Of a DNA stretch of 64,000 nt, positions 46,842-55,201 are shown piece by piece. The notes under the pieces were generated by a model. That model ran no database searches, was not told where the DNA came from, and saw only the letters and a list, made by a program, of their open reading frames with translations. Every line of letters starts with the position of its first letter. Position 1 is the stretch's first letter. The translations under genes were made by a program, and so were the position numbers. The DNA comes from DASZTV01 sp035548125 (lineage in GTDB: Bacteria > Actinomycetota > Actinomycetes > JAFAQI01). The stretch lies in assembly GCA_035548125.1 (NCBI GenBank), contig DASZTV010000025.1:1-64000 (forward strand), read 5' to 3'.

Positions 46842-49405
46842 CAGCCGACGGCTCCTTCCATCTGCAGCTCGATCAGCCGGTTGAGCTCGAGGGCGTACTC
46901 CATCGGCAGCTCGCGCGCGATCGGCTCGATGAAGCCGCGCACGATCATCGCCATCGCCTCTTCCTCGGAGATGCCGCGCTGCATCAGGTAGAAGAGCTGG
47001 TCCGCGCTGACCTTGCTCACCGTCGCCTCGTGCCCCATCTGCACGTCGTCCTCGCGGACGTCGACATAGGGGTAGGTGTCAGAGCGGCTGACGTTGTCGA
47101 TCAGCAGCGCGTCGCACTTCACGGTCGACCTCGCGTGGTGGGAGTTCTTGTTGATCTGCACCAGGCCCCGGTACGACGTGCGCCCGCCGCCGCGCGCCAC
47201 CGACTTGCTGACGATGTTGCTCGACGTGTTCGGCGCCGCGTGCACCATCTTCGAGCCGGCGTCCTGGTGCTGGCCTTCGCCGGCGAAGGCGATCGAGAGC
47301 GTCTCGCCTCGGGCGTGCTCCCCGACCAGCCAGACGGCCGGGTACTTCATGGTCACCTTCGACCCGAGGTTGCCGTCGATCCACTCCATCGTCGCGCCCT
47401 CGTGCGCCATCGCGCGCTTGGTGACGAGGTTGTAGACGTTGTTGGACCAGTTCTGGATCGTCGTGTAGCGAACGCGAGCGTCCTTCTTCACGACAATCTC
47501 GACGACCGCTGAGTGCAACGAGTCCGACGAGTAGATCGGGGCGGTGCAGCCCTCGACGTAGTGCACGTAAGAGCCTTCGTCGGCGATGATCAGCGTCCGC
47601 TCGAACTGGCCCATGTTCTCGGTGTTGATCCGGAAGTAGGCCTGCAGCGGGATGTCGACGTGGACGCCCTTCGGCACGTAGATGAACGACCCGCCGGACC
47701 ACACCGCGGTGTTGAGTGCGGAGAACTTGTTGTCACCCGCCGGGATCACCGACGCGAAGTACTCGCGGAACAGGTCCTCGTGCTCGCGCAAGCCTGTGTC
47801 GGTGTCGACGAAGATCACGCCCTGCTCTTCGAGGTCCTCACGAATCTGGTGGTAGACCACCTCGCTGTTGTGAACGACGAGTCCTTCAGCGATGAAGTTG
47901 TGCGGCCCGTCGACCTCGACGTCGAAGACGGGCTCGACCTCATAGGGCTCGATCTCTGAAATCCGAACAAACCCAAGATGGTCGCTGCAGTGCTTGCGGA
48001 ATGTCGTGCCGCGAGCCGATGTCCACGACTGCGCGTACCTGCGTCGCCCGAATCGCTCCAGCCGTTTCGGGTTCCGACAGCCGATTCGCTCGAAGTCGCC
48101 ACTGATCCCGAGCCGGAAGCCGGTCATGGTGCGCGATGGGTCGTGGGCATACCGCTGATCCCACGTCCAGGGGCCGGCTGTCGGGAGGCCGGCGAGCTGC
48201 GCAAGCTGACGAGCGTCATCGATCAACGGCGCATTGACCGAGGTCAACACCACCGAGCCGGATACGTCGGGACGGATGTAGCCGTCCGCATCAACCCAAC
48301 CACCGAGAAACGCGAGGCGCTCGCTCGGCGACAGGCTCATCACCCACTCGGGCACTCGCTTGGTGTGCGCGTTACCGGCAAATCCAAGAGCCCACAACCA
48401 GTCGACGAGGGGCCGAGAGTTCACCACCAGCCGGACATCGTCAGCCGCAATCGCTCGAAGACCGAACTGCTCGGAAACGATGCGGGTGATCTCGGCGCGC
48501 AGCTCAACGTCGGTTTCGGGGACGGCAAACTGGACGCGGTGGGTTCGGTACTTCTCAGAAGACTGAATCGAGCCGTCGCCCACGAAGTAGCCAAGCAGCC
48601 ACATCAAGTCAACGTTCGTCCACATTGGTCCGACGACGTTGCCGTCGTTGCACTGAAGGCCGGGAATGCGTTGCGGAGCGCCGAAGTCGGGTAGGTCGCG
48701 CGGTATCGCAACCAAGTCACCGACCTTCAACTCGCCCAATGTCTTCCAGCGGCGCGTGTAGCGCGCCCGGACACGACCCGGTTTGCGGTCATCGGCGAGG
48801 ACGAGGAACGGGTGGTTGTCTGTCGCTCGAATCGTGCGGCCACCGACTCTCACCCGATAGGTCTGCTTGACGCCGGTCTGTGCGGCCGACTTGACAGGTG
48901 CGACAACAAAACGCTCGTTCTCCTCGTCGTACGAGAACACGCTGTCTCCGGCGACGATCTCCTTGATCGGTATCTGGCCTCGATTCGCCGTCCAGACGAG
49001 AGCGTCAGCGGACAGGCACTCATACTGGGCGGCCACACCGGCAACCAGGCGCTGCTTCTCCGCTTCGGGGATGCCGAGCTTGTCGTAGGTGTTCTTGATG
49101 TCAGCAGGGAGATCGTCCCAAGAAGCGGCCTGCTTCTCGGTCGAGCGGACGAAGTACTTGATGTTGTCGAAGTCGATGCCCGAGAGGTCCGCGCCCCAGT
49201 GCGGCATCGGCTTCTTCTCGAACAGCCGAAGTCCCTTGAGCCGCATGTCCAGCATCCACTCGGGCTCGCTCTTGAGCGCGGAGATGTTGCGGACGACGTC
49301 CTCCGACAGACCGCGCTGTGCGATCGCGCCGGCTTCGTCCGAGTCGGCCCAACCGAACTTGTATCGGTCGAGACCCTCGAGCTCGGGACGGGCAACGTCG
49401 GTCAT
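46841..49405 (-). CDS. sufB: SufB scaffold subunit, interrupted by an intein
   Basis: 854 codons; 129 + 341 residues of SufB extein (470, normal length) surround a 384-residue intein (residues 130-513). The extein has GSFIYVPKGVHVDIPLQAYF, YVHYVEGCTAPIYSSDSLHS, and ARSTVKCDALLIDNVSRSDT, which hold conserved SufB cysteines and the assembly site. After protein splicing the junction would read AAQYE/SEVVYH. SufB is the main scaffold on which clusters form. ATG 49403-49405 has AAAAGGGA upstream and overlaps sufR (49402-49405). Splicing is required for function, so the intein should be active. Confidence 0.95.
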   Translation of the reverse strand: MTDVARPELEGLDRYKFGWADSDEAGAIAQRGLSEDVVRNISALKSEPEWMLDMRLKGLRLFEKKPMPHWGADLSGIDFDNIKYFVRSTEKQAASWDDLPADIKNTYDKLGIPEAEKQRLVAGVAAQYECLSADALVWTANRGQIPIKEIVAGDSVFSYDEENERFVVAPVKSAAQTGVKQTYRVRVGGRTIRATDNHPFLVLADDRKPGRVRARYTRRWKTLGELKVGDLVAIPRDLPDFGAPQRIPGLQCNDGNVVGPMWTNVDLMWLLGYFVGDGSIQSSEKYRTHRVQFAVPETDVELRAEITRIVSEQFGLRAIAADDVRLVVNSRPLVDWLWALGFAGNAHTKRVPEWVMSLSPSERLAFLGGWVDADGYIRPDVSGSVVLTSVNAPLIDDARQLAQLAGLPTAGPWTWDQRYAHDPSRTMTGFRLGISGDFERIGCRNPKRLERFGRRRYAQSWTSARGTTFRKHCSDHLGFVRISEIEPYEVEPVFDVEVDGPHNFIAEGLVVHNSEVVYHQIREDLEEQGVIFVDTDTGLREHEDLFREYFASVIPAGDNKFSALNTAVWSGGSFIYVPKGVHVDIPLQAYFRINTENMGQFERTLIIADEGSYVHYVEGCTAPIYSSDSLHSAVVEIVVKKDARVRYTTIQNWSNNVYNLVTKRAMAHEGATMEWIDGNLGSKVTMKYPAVWLVGEHARGETLSIAFAGEGQHQDAGSKMVHAAPNTSSNIVSKSVARGGGRTSYRGLVQINKNSHHARSTVKCDALLIDNVSRSDTYPYVDVREDDVQMGHEATVSKVSADQLFYLMQRGISEEEAMAMIVRGFIEPIARELPMEYALELNRLIELQMEGAVG
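47867..49018 (-). mobile_element. Intein with LAGLIDADG homing endonuclease domain inside SufB
   Basis: 384 residues from Cys1 (CLSADALVWT, block A) to His383-Asn384 (VVHN, block G), followed by Ser+1. Block B has Thr66-x2-His69 (TDNHP). The DOD endonuclease motifs are LLGYFVGDGS (141-150, Asp148) and LGGWVDADG (238-246, Asp245); both catalytic Asp are kept, so the endonuclease may still be active. Block F is VFDVEVDGPHNFIAEG (364-379). SufB is a known intein host (M. tuberculosis Rv1461). Confidence 0.95.
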
Positions 49406-50112
49406 GAGCTGATCCCTTTTCTTGCGGTTGCTGGGCGAACGGTCACGTCCGTGAGCGGAATGTGGGTCGTGCAAACGCCGTCGCCGCGGGCGATCGTCGC
49501 GAGCCGCTGCACGTGACGGCCGACCAGCCGCCCGATCGCCTCGGTCTCGACTTCGCACAGCACCGGGAACTCCTCGGCGACGTGCTGCACCGGGCAGTGA
49601 TGCTGGCAGACCTGCACACCTAGTGCGGTGTCGTGAACCGTCGAGGCGTAGCCGTCGTCGGCCAGCGCCTGGGCGAGCGCTCCCGCGCGCTCGTCCAGCG
49701 GCAGCGACGCGATGCGCTCCGCGTAGCGGGCCTCCCAGTCGGCCATCCGGCGCCGTGCGAAGTCCTCGACGGCCCCCTCGCCGACGGACTCACGCAGGTA
49801 GCGGAGAGCATCAACGGCGACCTCGTCGTACGCCGTCGGGCCCTTGGCGTGCCCGGCCTCGCTGAGCGAGAACCGCTTGGCCGGCCGGCCGCGGCCCCGG
49901 CGAGCATGGGAGCGTTCCTCAGCCGCCACGATCAGCCCGTCGGCGAGTGCGGCGTCGAGGTGACGGCGGATGCCCGCCGCGGTCAGACCGAGGCGCTGCG
50001 CCAGCTCGGTAGCCGTGGACGGCCCGTACTCGAGCAACGAACGCACCACCCGCTCTCGGGTGCCACGATCCGCAGCGTCCAGTGACGCTGTCGCCGTGCC
50101 CTCGGTTTTCAC
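49402..50112 (-). CDS. sufR: SufR-type iron-sulfur sensing repressor of the suf operon
   Basis: 236 residues. N-terminal winged HTH (RVVRSLLEYGPSTATELAQR, LGLTAAGIRRHLDAALADGL) with the wing RRGRGRPAKRFSL; C-terminal cluster-binding region with Cys169, Cys173, Cys186 and Cys214. SufR binds a cluster when supply is good and represses suf, and falls off when clusters are lost. GTG 50110-50112. It overlaps sufB by ATGA, so it is cotranscribed and likely autoregulated. Confidence 0.94.
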   Translation of the reverse strand: MKTEGTATASLDAADRGTRERVVRSLLEYGPSTATELAQRLGLTAAGIRRHLDAALADGLIVAAEERSHARRGRGRPAKRFSLSEAGHAKGPTAYDEVAVDALRYLRESVGEGAVEDFARRRMADWEARYAERIASLPLDERAGALAQALADDGYASTVHDTALGVQVCQHHCPVQHVAEEFPVLCEVETEAIGRLVGRHVQRLATIARGDGVCTTHIPLTDVTVRPATARKGISS

Positions 50113-50125
50113 AACGACATTGTTT
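50112..50125. promoter_or_regulatory. Candidate SufR operator between sufR and the ABC genes
   Basis: CAAC-N6-GTTT (50112-50125) is one base from the CAAC-N6-GTTG site of cyanobacterial SufR. It touches the sufR start codon, in the 65-base gap to the divergent ABC transporter gene. Low certainty because the actinobacterial site differs in other species. Confidence 0.3.
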
Positions 50126-50177
50126 CCTAATTCCGCCCGCCGATCAAACCGGACAGGCGTACCGCGACACTGGAGAC

Positions 50178-51107
50178 GTGGCGGCGGTCCGGGTTTCTCA
50201 CCTCGCCAAGCGCTACACGCCGACGGCGGGCGTCATCGACGTGTCGTTCGAGGCGCCTGGGGGCGCTGTGACGGCGCTGCTCGGCCGCAACGGCGCCGGC
50301 AAGACCACCACTGTGGAGATCTGCTGCGGGCTGCGCCGGGCCGACGCCGGACGGGTGAGCGTGCTGGGCCTCGATCCGCGCACCCAGCACGCCCAGCTCG
50401 CCGCGCGGGTCGGCGTGATGCCGCAGACCGGCGGATCCGGCGCCTGCGGCATCTACCCCTCCGTGCGGGTCGGTGAGGTCGTCCGGCACTACGCCTCGCT
50501 GTACGCCCGGCCGCTCCCGGTTCCGGCGCTGCTGGCGCGGCTCGGGCTGGAGGGGGTGGCGGACACGCCGTGGCGGCGCTTGTCGGGCGGCGAGCAGCAG
50601 CGGGTCTCGCTCGCGCTGGCGTTGGTCGGCCGGCCCGAGGTCGCCTTCCTCGACGAGCCGACCGCGGGGCTCGACCTGCACGCCCGCCAGACCACGTGGG
50701 ACCTGATCGGCGAGCTGCGCGACGCCGGTGTCGCGGTCATCCTCACCACTCACGCTCTCGACGAGGCCGAAGCACTCGCCGACACCGTGACGATCGTCAA
50801 CCAGGGGCGCGTCGTCGCGACCGGTACGCCGACGGAGCTGTCCCGCGATGCCGCCGCTCCCGAGCTTCGGTTCGAGGCCGTGCCCGGGCTGGACGTCGAC
50901 GACCTGAGCGGTGTCCTGCCGGCCGGAGCCGCCGCCCGCGAAGAGCGCGCCGGGCATTACGCCGTCGGACCCCGCGTGGACCCGGACGTCGTCGCCGCGA
51001 TCACGGCGTGGTGCGCAGCGCGTGGCGTCATGCCGGACAACATCACCACCGCGAGTCGCTCGCTCACCGACGTGTTCCTCGAGCTCACCTCGGCGGACCG
51101 GACATGA
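50178..51107 (+). CDS. ABC-2 type transporter ATPase subunit
   Basis: 309 residues. Walker A GRNGAGKTT, signature RLSGGEQQRVSLALAL, Walker B VAFLDEPTAGLD, H-loop LTTHALDEAEALA; a C-terminal extra part from about 230. DrrA/CcmA-like exporter ATPase, probably for drugs, lipids or a polyketide. GTG 50178 has GGAG very close upstream. ATGA overlap with the permease gene. Divergent from sufR; the same pair sits beside suf in mycobacteria (Rv1457c/Rv1458c) from memory, next to haem A genes. Confidence 0.93.
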   Translation: MAAVRVSHLAKRYTPTAGVIDVSFEAPGGAVTALLGRNGAGKTTTVEICCGLRRADAGRVSVLGLDPRTQHAQLAARVGVMPQTGGSGACGIYPSVRVGEVVRHYASLYARPLPVPALLARLGLEGVADTPWRRLSGGEQQRVSLALALVGRPEVAFLDEPTAGLDLHARQTTWDLIGELRDAGVAVILTTHALDEAEALADTVTIVNQGRVVATGTPTELSRDAAAPELRFEAVPGLDVDDLSGVLPAGAAAREERAGHYAVGPRVDPDVVAAITAWCAARGVMPDNITTASRSLTDVFLELTSADRT

Positions 51108-51868
51108 CCGCCCTGGACCTGACGCCGCACCCCCACGCCGCGCCGCGCCGCTCGACGATCGCCGCGCAGACGGCGATGGAGACCAAGCTGATCCTCCGCA
51201 ACGGGGAGCAGCTGTTGCTGACCATCCTGATCCCCGTCGCCCTGCTCGTGCTGTTCGCGAAGGCCCCGATCGCCGACCTCCCCAAGCCGCGCATCGACTT
51301 CATGACCCCGGGCGTGCTCGGCCTCGCGGTCATGTCGACCGCCTTCACCGGGCAGGCGATCGGCACCGGCTTCGAGCGTCGCTACGGCGTGCTGCGGCGC
51401 CTCGCCACCACCCCGCTGTCGCGCAGCGGCCTGCTCGCCGCGAAGACCCTCGCGGTGCTCTGCGTCGAGGTGATCCAGACCGCGCTGCTCTGCGCGGTAG
51501 GAGCGGCACTGGGCTGGAGCCCCCATGGTTCGGCCGCACCGGTCGTCGGCCTGCTCGTGCTCGGGACCGCGTGCTTCAGCTCCCTCGGACTGCTGATGGC
51601 GGGCACCCTGCGGGCCGAAGCCACCCTCGCCGGCGCCAACCTGGTCTACCTGGCATCACTCGGGCTCGGCAGTGTCGCCTATCCGCTGTCGGACTACTCG
51701 ACGGCGGTGCACGACCTGCTGCAGCTGTTCCCCCTCGCGGCACTCGCCGATGGTCTCCGCGCCGTGCTCGACTTCGGGCACGGCGTGCCGGTGCACGACT
51801 GGGTGACGCTCGTCGTCTGGACCGTCGCAGGGGTGGCCGCGACCGTGCGATGGTTCCGCTGGGACTAA
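51104..51868 (+). CDS. ABC-2 type transporter permease subunit
   Basis: 254 residues with six predicted transmembrane helices (about 37-53, 65-82, 108-130, 138-160, 167-187 and 227-247). ABC-2 family signature: ETKLILRNGEQLLLTILIPV at the N-terminus and FERRYGVLRRLATTPLSRSG in the cytoplasmic loop. Pairs with the preceding ATPase. Its last 4 bases overlap the end of the convergent MFS gene. Confidence 0.92.
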   Translation: MTALDLTPHPHAAPRRSTIAAQTAMETKLILRNGEQLLLTILIPVALLVLFAKAPIADLPKPRIDFMTPGVLGLAVMSTAFTGQAIGTGFERRYGVLRRLATTPLSRSGLLAAKTLAVLCVEVIQTALLCAVGAALGWSPHGSAAPVVGLLVLGTACFSSLGLLMAGTLRAEATLAGANLVYLASLGLGSVAYPLSDYSTAVHDLLQLFPLAALADGLRAVLDFGHGVPVHDWVTLVVWTVAGVAATVRWFRWD

Positions 51869-53571
51869 CCGGCCGCGACGACCTCGGGGACGGCTGCCAC
51901 CTCGCCGGGCTCGACGTAGGTGTACTTGCCACCGCGCACCCAGGACGCGGCAGCAGCGAGCAGGCTCACGACGATCGCCAGGTCCAGCGCCGCGTGCAGC
52001 CCGTGCTGGAACGGACCGCTGATCATCGCCGGGAAGAAGTCACGGCTGGTCAGCACCGCCTGCTGGTGGGCGGTGAGACCCGAAAGCACGTGCGGCCCGA
52101 CCAGGTGCTGCACCGGGTTGTAGCCGAGGAACGCCGCGAACAGGGTCGCGACCGGCGGGAGGTGCGAGACGTGGTCCGCGACGGCCGGCGGCACCCCCTG
52201 CTGCACGAGCCCGTGATGCAGGGTCGCCGGCAACGTGCTGGAGAAGCCGACGATCATCAGCGTGAAGAACATCCCGATCGAGAGCACCTGCGCGGAGTTC
52301 TGGAAGGTGGAGTTCATCCCTGAGCCCGCGCCGCGATGTTTCGCAGGAAGGGCGTTCATGACCGCCGCGCGGTTCGGCGAGCCGAACGACGCCATGGCCA
52401 TTCCCAGGGCGAACAGCAGGACCGCGAACACCGGATAAGAGAAGTCGATCGGCATCAGCTCGAGCAGCCCGAACCCGATCGCCGTACCGATCATCCCGCC
52501 GGTCGCGAACGGGCGCGCGCCGAAACGGTCGGACAGGTAGCCCGACAACGGGCCCGCCACGAACAGCCCGGCGGTCAGTGGCAGCATCGCCAGGCCTGCC
52601 TTGAGCGGCGTGTCCGTGAAGTCGACGCCGTGGCGTGGCAGCCAGATGCCCTGCAACCAGATGATCAGCGTGAACATCAGCCCGCCGCGCGACAGGGCGG
52701 CGAGGAAGCTGGCGAAGACGCCTGCGGAGAACGCCCGGATCTTGAACAGCTGGAGGCGGAACATCGGTTCGGCGACCCGCACCTCGATCAGGCAGAACGC
52801 GACGAGCAACGCGATGCCGATCGCCAGCTCACTGATCACGGCTGGACTCCCCCAGCCCATGGAGTGGTTGCGGTAGGGCTCGATGCCGTAGGTCAGGCCG
52901 ATCATCACGAGCACCAGGCCCGCTGCGAACGTCAGGTTGCCCCAGATGTCCAGCGACGCGTGGTGGCGTTCGGAGAGCTCACGAAGCTTGACGTAGCCCC
53001 AGACCGTCGCGAACAGGCCGATGGGGACGGACACCAGGAAGATCAGTCGCCAGTTGATCGGGGCGAGCACGCCGCCGAGCACCAACCCGAGGAAGGTCCC
53101 GCCGAAGGCGACCGCCTGGTTGATCCCGAGCGCCATGCCTCGCTGGTTGGCCGGGAAGGCATCCGTGAGGATCGCGGAGGAGTTCGCGATCAGCATTGCC
53201 GCGCCGACGCCCTGGAACAGCCGCATGACGATCAGGTAGATCCCTGCGGCGTGGCCGGTGTTCCACGTGACGGTCAGCAACAGCGAGAACAGGGTGAAGA
53301 TGGCGAACCCGAGGTTGTAGATCCGCACCCGGCCGTAGATGTCGCCGATCCGGCCGAGGCTCACCACCAGCACGCTGGTGACGACCATGAACCCCAGGAT
53401 CATCCAGAGCAGGTAAAAGCTGTTGCCCGGCTCCAGCGGGTCGATGTGGATGCCGCGAAAGATGTCCGGCAGCGCGATCATCGTGATCGAGGCATCGATG
53501 GTCGCCATGAGCACGCCGAGCGTGCAGATGAACAGCGCCGTCCACTTGTATCGGTCCTCGGCGGCGCCCAC
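51865..53571 (-). CDS. MFS transporter, DHA2 family (14 helices)
   Basis: 568 residues, about 14 hydrophobic helices. Typical DHA2 features: TIDASITMIALPDIFRGI in the first helix loop, GRIGDIYGRVRIYNLG (motif A), RLFQGVGAAMLIANSSAI (motif B), and the central LAIGIALLVAFCLIEVRVAE break. Likely a proton-coupled multidrug or metabolite exporter. GTG start at 53569-53571; a TAATGT hexamer 6 bases upstream and a perfect 14-base palindrome over the -35 region suggest tight repression. No dedicated regulator gene is adjacent. Confidence 0.93.
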   Translation of the reverse strand: MGAAEDRYKWTALFICTLGVLMATIDASITMIALPDIFRGIHIDPLEPGNSFYLLWMILGFMVVTSVLVVSLGRIGDIYGRVRIYNLGFAIFTLFSLLLTVTWNTGHAAGIYLIVMRLFQGVGAAMLIANSSAILTDAFPANQRGMALGINQAVAFGGTFLGLVLGGVLAPINWRLIFLVSVPIGLFATVWGYVKLRELSERHHASLDIWGNLTFAAGLVLVMIGLTYGIEPYRNHSMGWGSPAVISELAIGIALLVAFCLIEVRVAEPMFRLQLFKIRAFSAGVFASFLAALSRGGLMFTLIIWLQGIWLPRHGVDFTDTPLKAGLAMLPLTAGLFVAGPLSGYLSDRFGARPFATGGMIGTAIGFGLLELMPIDFSYPVFAVLLFALGMAMASFGSPNRAAVMNALPAKHRGAGSGMNSTFQNSAQVLSIGMFFTLMIVGFSSTLPATLHHGLVQQGVPPAVADHVSHLPPVATLFAAFLGYNPVQHLVGPHVLSGLTAHQQAVLTSRDFFPAMISGPFQHGLHAALDLAIVVSLLAAAASWVRGGKYTYVEPGEVAAVPEVVAAG

Positions 53572-53577
53572 CAGCCC

Positions 53578-53583
53578 ACATTA
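53578..53583 (-). promoter_or_regulatory. Candidate -10 element for the DHA2 transporter gene
   Basis: Reverse-strand TAATGT ends 6 bases before the GTG, compatible with a leaderless transcript. Confidence 0.4.
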
Positions 53584-53592
53584 CTTGCGGGG

Positions 53593-53606
53593 CGAAACTA
53601 GTTTCG
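53593..53606. promoter_or_regulatory. Perfect 14-base palindrome, probable repressor operator
   Basis: CGAAACTAGTTTCG equals its own reverse complement. It covers the -35 and spacer region of the proposed promoter of the DHA2 transporter (start 53571). Typical of TetR/MarR operators; the cognate regulator is not in this window. Confidence 0.6.
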
Positions 53607-53624
53607 GCGCGGCGCGCCCGATCT

Positions 53625-54155
53625 TCAGCCGACCTTGTCGAGGAACCCGATCAGGTCGTCGGCGTGCTCCTCCTCGACGGACAGGATGTCCTCGAACAGC
53701 CGGCGCGTGGTCGGGTCGGTCGTCCCGAGCCAGCCGATGATCTCGGTGTACGACGCGATCGCGATCCGCTCCGCGACCAGGTTCTCCCGGATCATCGTCT
53801 CCAGGCTGTCGGCGGTCTCGTACTCGGAGTGCGACCGGGCCGTCAGCGTCTCCGGGTTGAAGTCGGGCTTGCCGCCGAGCTGGGCGATCCGCGCCGCCAG
53901 CCGGTCGGCGTGCTCCTGCTCCTCGTTGGCGTGGACCAGGAACTCGGCCGCCACCGGCTCGGCATCCAGGCCGGTGGCGACGAAGTGGTGCTGCCGGTAA
54001 CGCAGCGCGCACACGGTCTCGGTGGCGAGCGCGGCGTTGAGCACCTCGATCACCCGATCGACGTCGGCCCGGTACGCCGCGGTGACCGGGCCCTTCTCCA
54101 TCTCGTCACGGGCCTGCTTGCGCAGGGTCTCGACGTCAGTCAGGAAGTCAGCCAT
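53625..54155 (-). CDS. Ferritin-like diiron protein (bacterioferritin/DPS-like)
   Basis: 176 residues, four-helix bundle with Glu/His pairs for a diiron site: Glu in ALATETVCALRYRQHH, Glu-x2-His in HANEEQEHADRLAA, Glu in NLVAERIAIASYTEII, and Glu-x2-His in ILSVEEEHADDLIGF. This full EXXH pattern is that of bacterioferritin-like iron oxidation centres, but the haem-binding Met position was not checked. It may store or detoxify iron, consistent with nearby suf and haem genes. ATG start; 48 bases from ctaB. Confidence 0.85.
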   Translation of the reverse strand: MADFLTDVETLRKQARDEMEKGPVTAAYRADVDRVIEVLNAALATETVCALRYRQHHFVATGLDAEPVAAEFLVHANEEQEHADRLAARIAQLGGKPDFNPETLTARSHSEYETADSLETMIRENLVAERIAIASYTEIIGWLGTTDPTTRRLFEDILSVEEEHADDLIGFLDKVG

Positions 54156-54203
54156 ATCGCCGACCTACCCGCCAAGTGATCAGTTCTCACCCGATCAGCG
54201 ACT

Positions 54204-55121
54204 TCAGACGAACTGGCTGACCGCCACCGCTGCGAACAGCAGCGCCAGATAGCTGATCGACGCGTGGAACAGCACGAGCGGCTTGGCGGGCTCCCCCCGC
54301 TGCGCCCGACGGTGCAGCCGGTGCGCCTCGAGCAGGAAGCCGGCACCGAGCACGCCGGCCGCGACCGTGTAGACGATGCCGGCGCCGAACGGGACCAGCA
54401 GCAGCGAGGCACCGACCATGGCCCATGAGTAGAAGACAATCTGGCGGGTCACCGAGATCTCAGGTGCGACGACCGGCAGCATGGGGACGCCGGCGGCCGC
54501 GTAGTCGTCCTTGAACCGCATCGCCAGTGACCAGAAGTGCGGCGGGGTCCACAGGAAGATCACCGCGAACAGCACCACGGCGGGCCAGCCCACGTCGCCG
54601 CGCACCGCGGACCAGCCGATCAGCACCGGGAAGCAGCCCGCAGCACCGCCGATGACGATGTTCGACGGCGTACGTCGCTTGAGGCCGAGCGTGTAGACGA
54701 AGACGTAGAACGCGATCGCGCCGTCTGCCAGCAGCGCCGAGAGCCAGTTCGCGCCCAGCCCGAGCAGCAGCGTGGCGGCCGCGCCGAGAGCGATGCCGAA
54801 CCGGAGCGCATTGGCCGGGGACACCTGCTGCTTGGCCAGCGGGCGCCGCTTGGTGCGGCTCATGACCGCGTCGATGTCCCGATCGGCCACGCAGTTGAGC
54901 GCGTTTGCGCTGCCGGCCGCCAGGGTGCCGCCGACGAGGGTGGCGCAGGCGGTCCACAGCGACGGCAGCCCCTTGGCCGCCAGCACCATGGCCGGCAGCG
55001 TGGTGACGAGCAGCAGCTCGATGATCCGGGGCTTGGTCAGCGCGACGTAACTGCTGACCCGTTGGCGCACGGACGAATCGTATCGGGCGGCATGGGAAGA
55101 ACTCTCACCGACTCGTCTCAT
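54204..55121 (-). CDS. ctaB: Protoheme IX farnesyltransferase (haem O synthase)
   Basis: 305 residues, nine predicted transmembrane helices. Prenyl-diphosphate motif ANALNCVADRDIDAVMSRT and the second loop LKDDYAAAGVPML match the UbiA-type CtaB family; it adds farnesyl to protohaem to make haem O for terminal oxidases. ATG 55119-55121 has GGGAG about 10 bases upstream; a GTG 20 codons earlier (55181) would overlap the tkt promoter region. Divergent from tkt by 80 bases. Confidence 0.93.
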   Translation of the reverse strand: MRRVGESSSHAARYDSSVRQRVSSYVALTKPRIIELLLVTTLPAMVLAAKGLPSLWTACATLVGGTLAAGSANALNCVADRDIDAVMSRTKRRPLAKQQVSPANALRFGIALGAAATLLLGLGANWLSALLADGAIAFYVFVYTLGLKRRTPSNIVIGGAAGCFPVLIGWSAVRGDVGWPAVVLFAVIFLWTPPHFWSLAMRFKDDYAAAGVPMLPVVAPEISVTRQIVFYSWAMVGASLLLVPFGAGIVYTVAAGVLGAGFLLEAHRLHRRAQRGEPAKPLVLFHASISYLALLFAAVAVSQFV

Positions 55122-55201
55122 GCCGTGAGCACTCCCGCGATCAAGGGAGGAGACAACCTCACTACGCTCGGGATTGATCACTACCGACGGGAGATGCGCA
55201 C

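Noticed and set aside
46841..49405. SufB looked too long, as if a frameshift or fusion had occurred
   Set aside because: One continuous frame, with exact intein splice motifs at both junctions, explains the extra 384 residues.
55122..55201. Riboswitch (thiamine) upstream of transketolase
   Set aside because: Only 80 bases, taken up by the divergent starts; no THI-box-like conserved CUGAGA segment.
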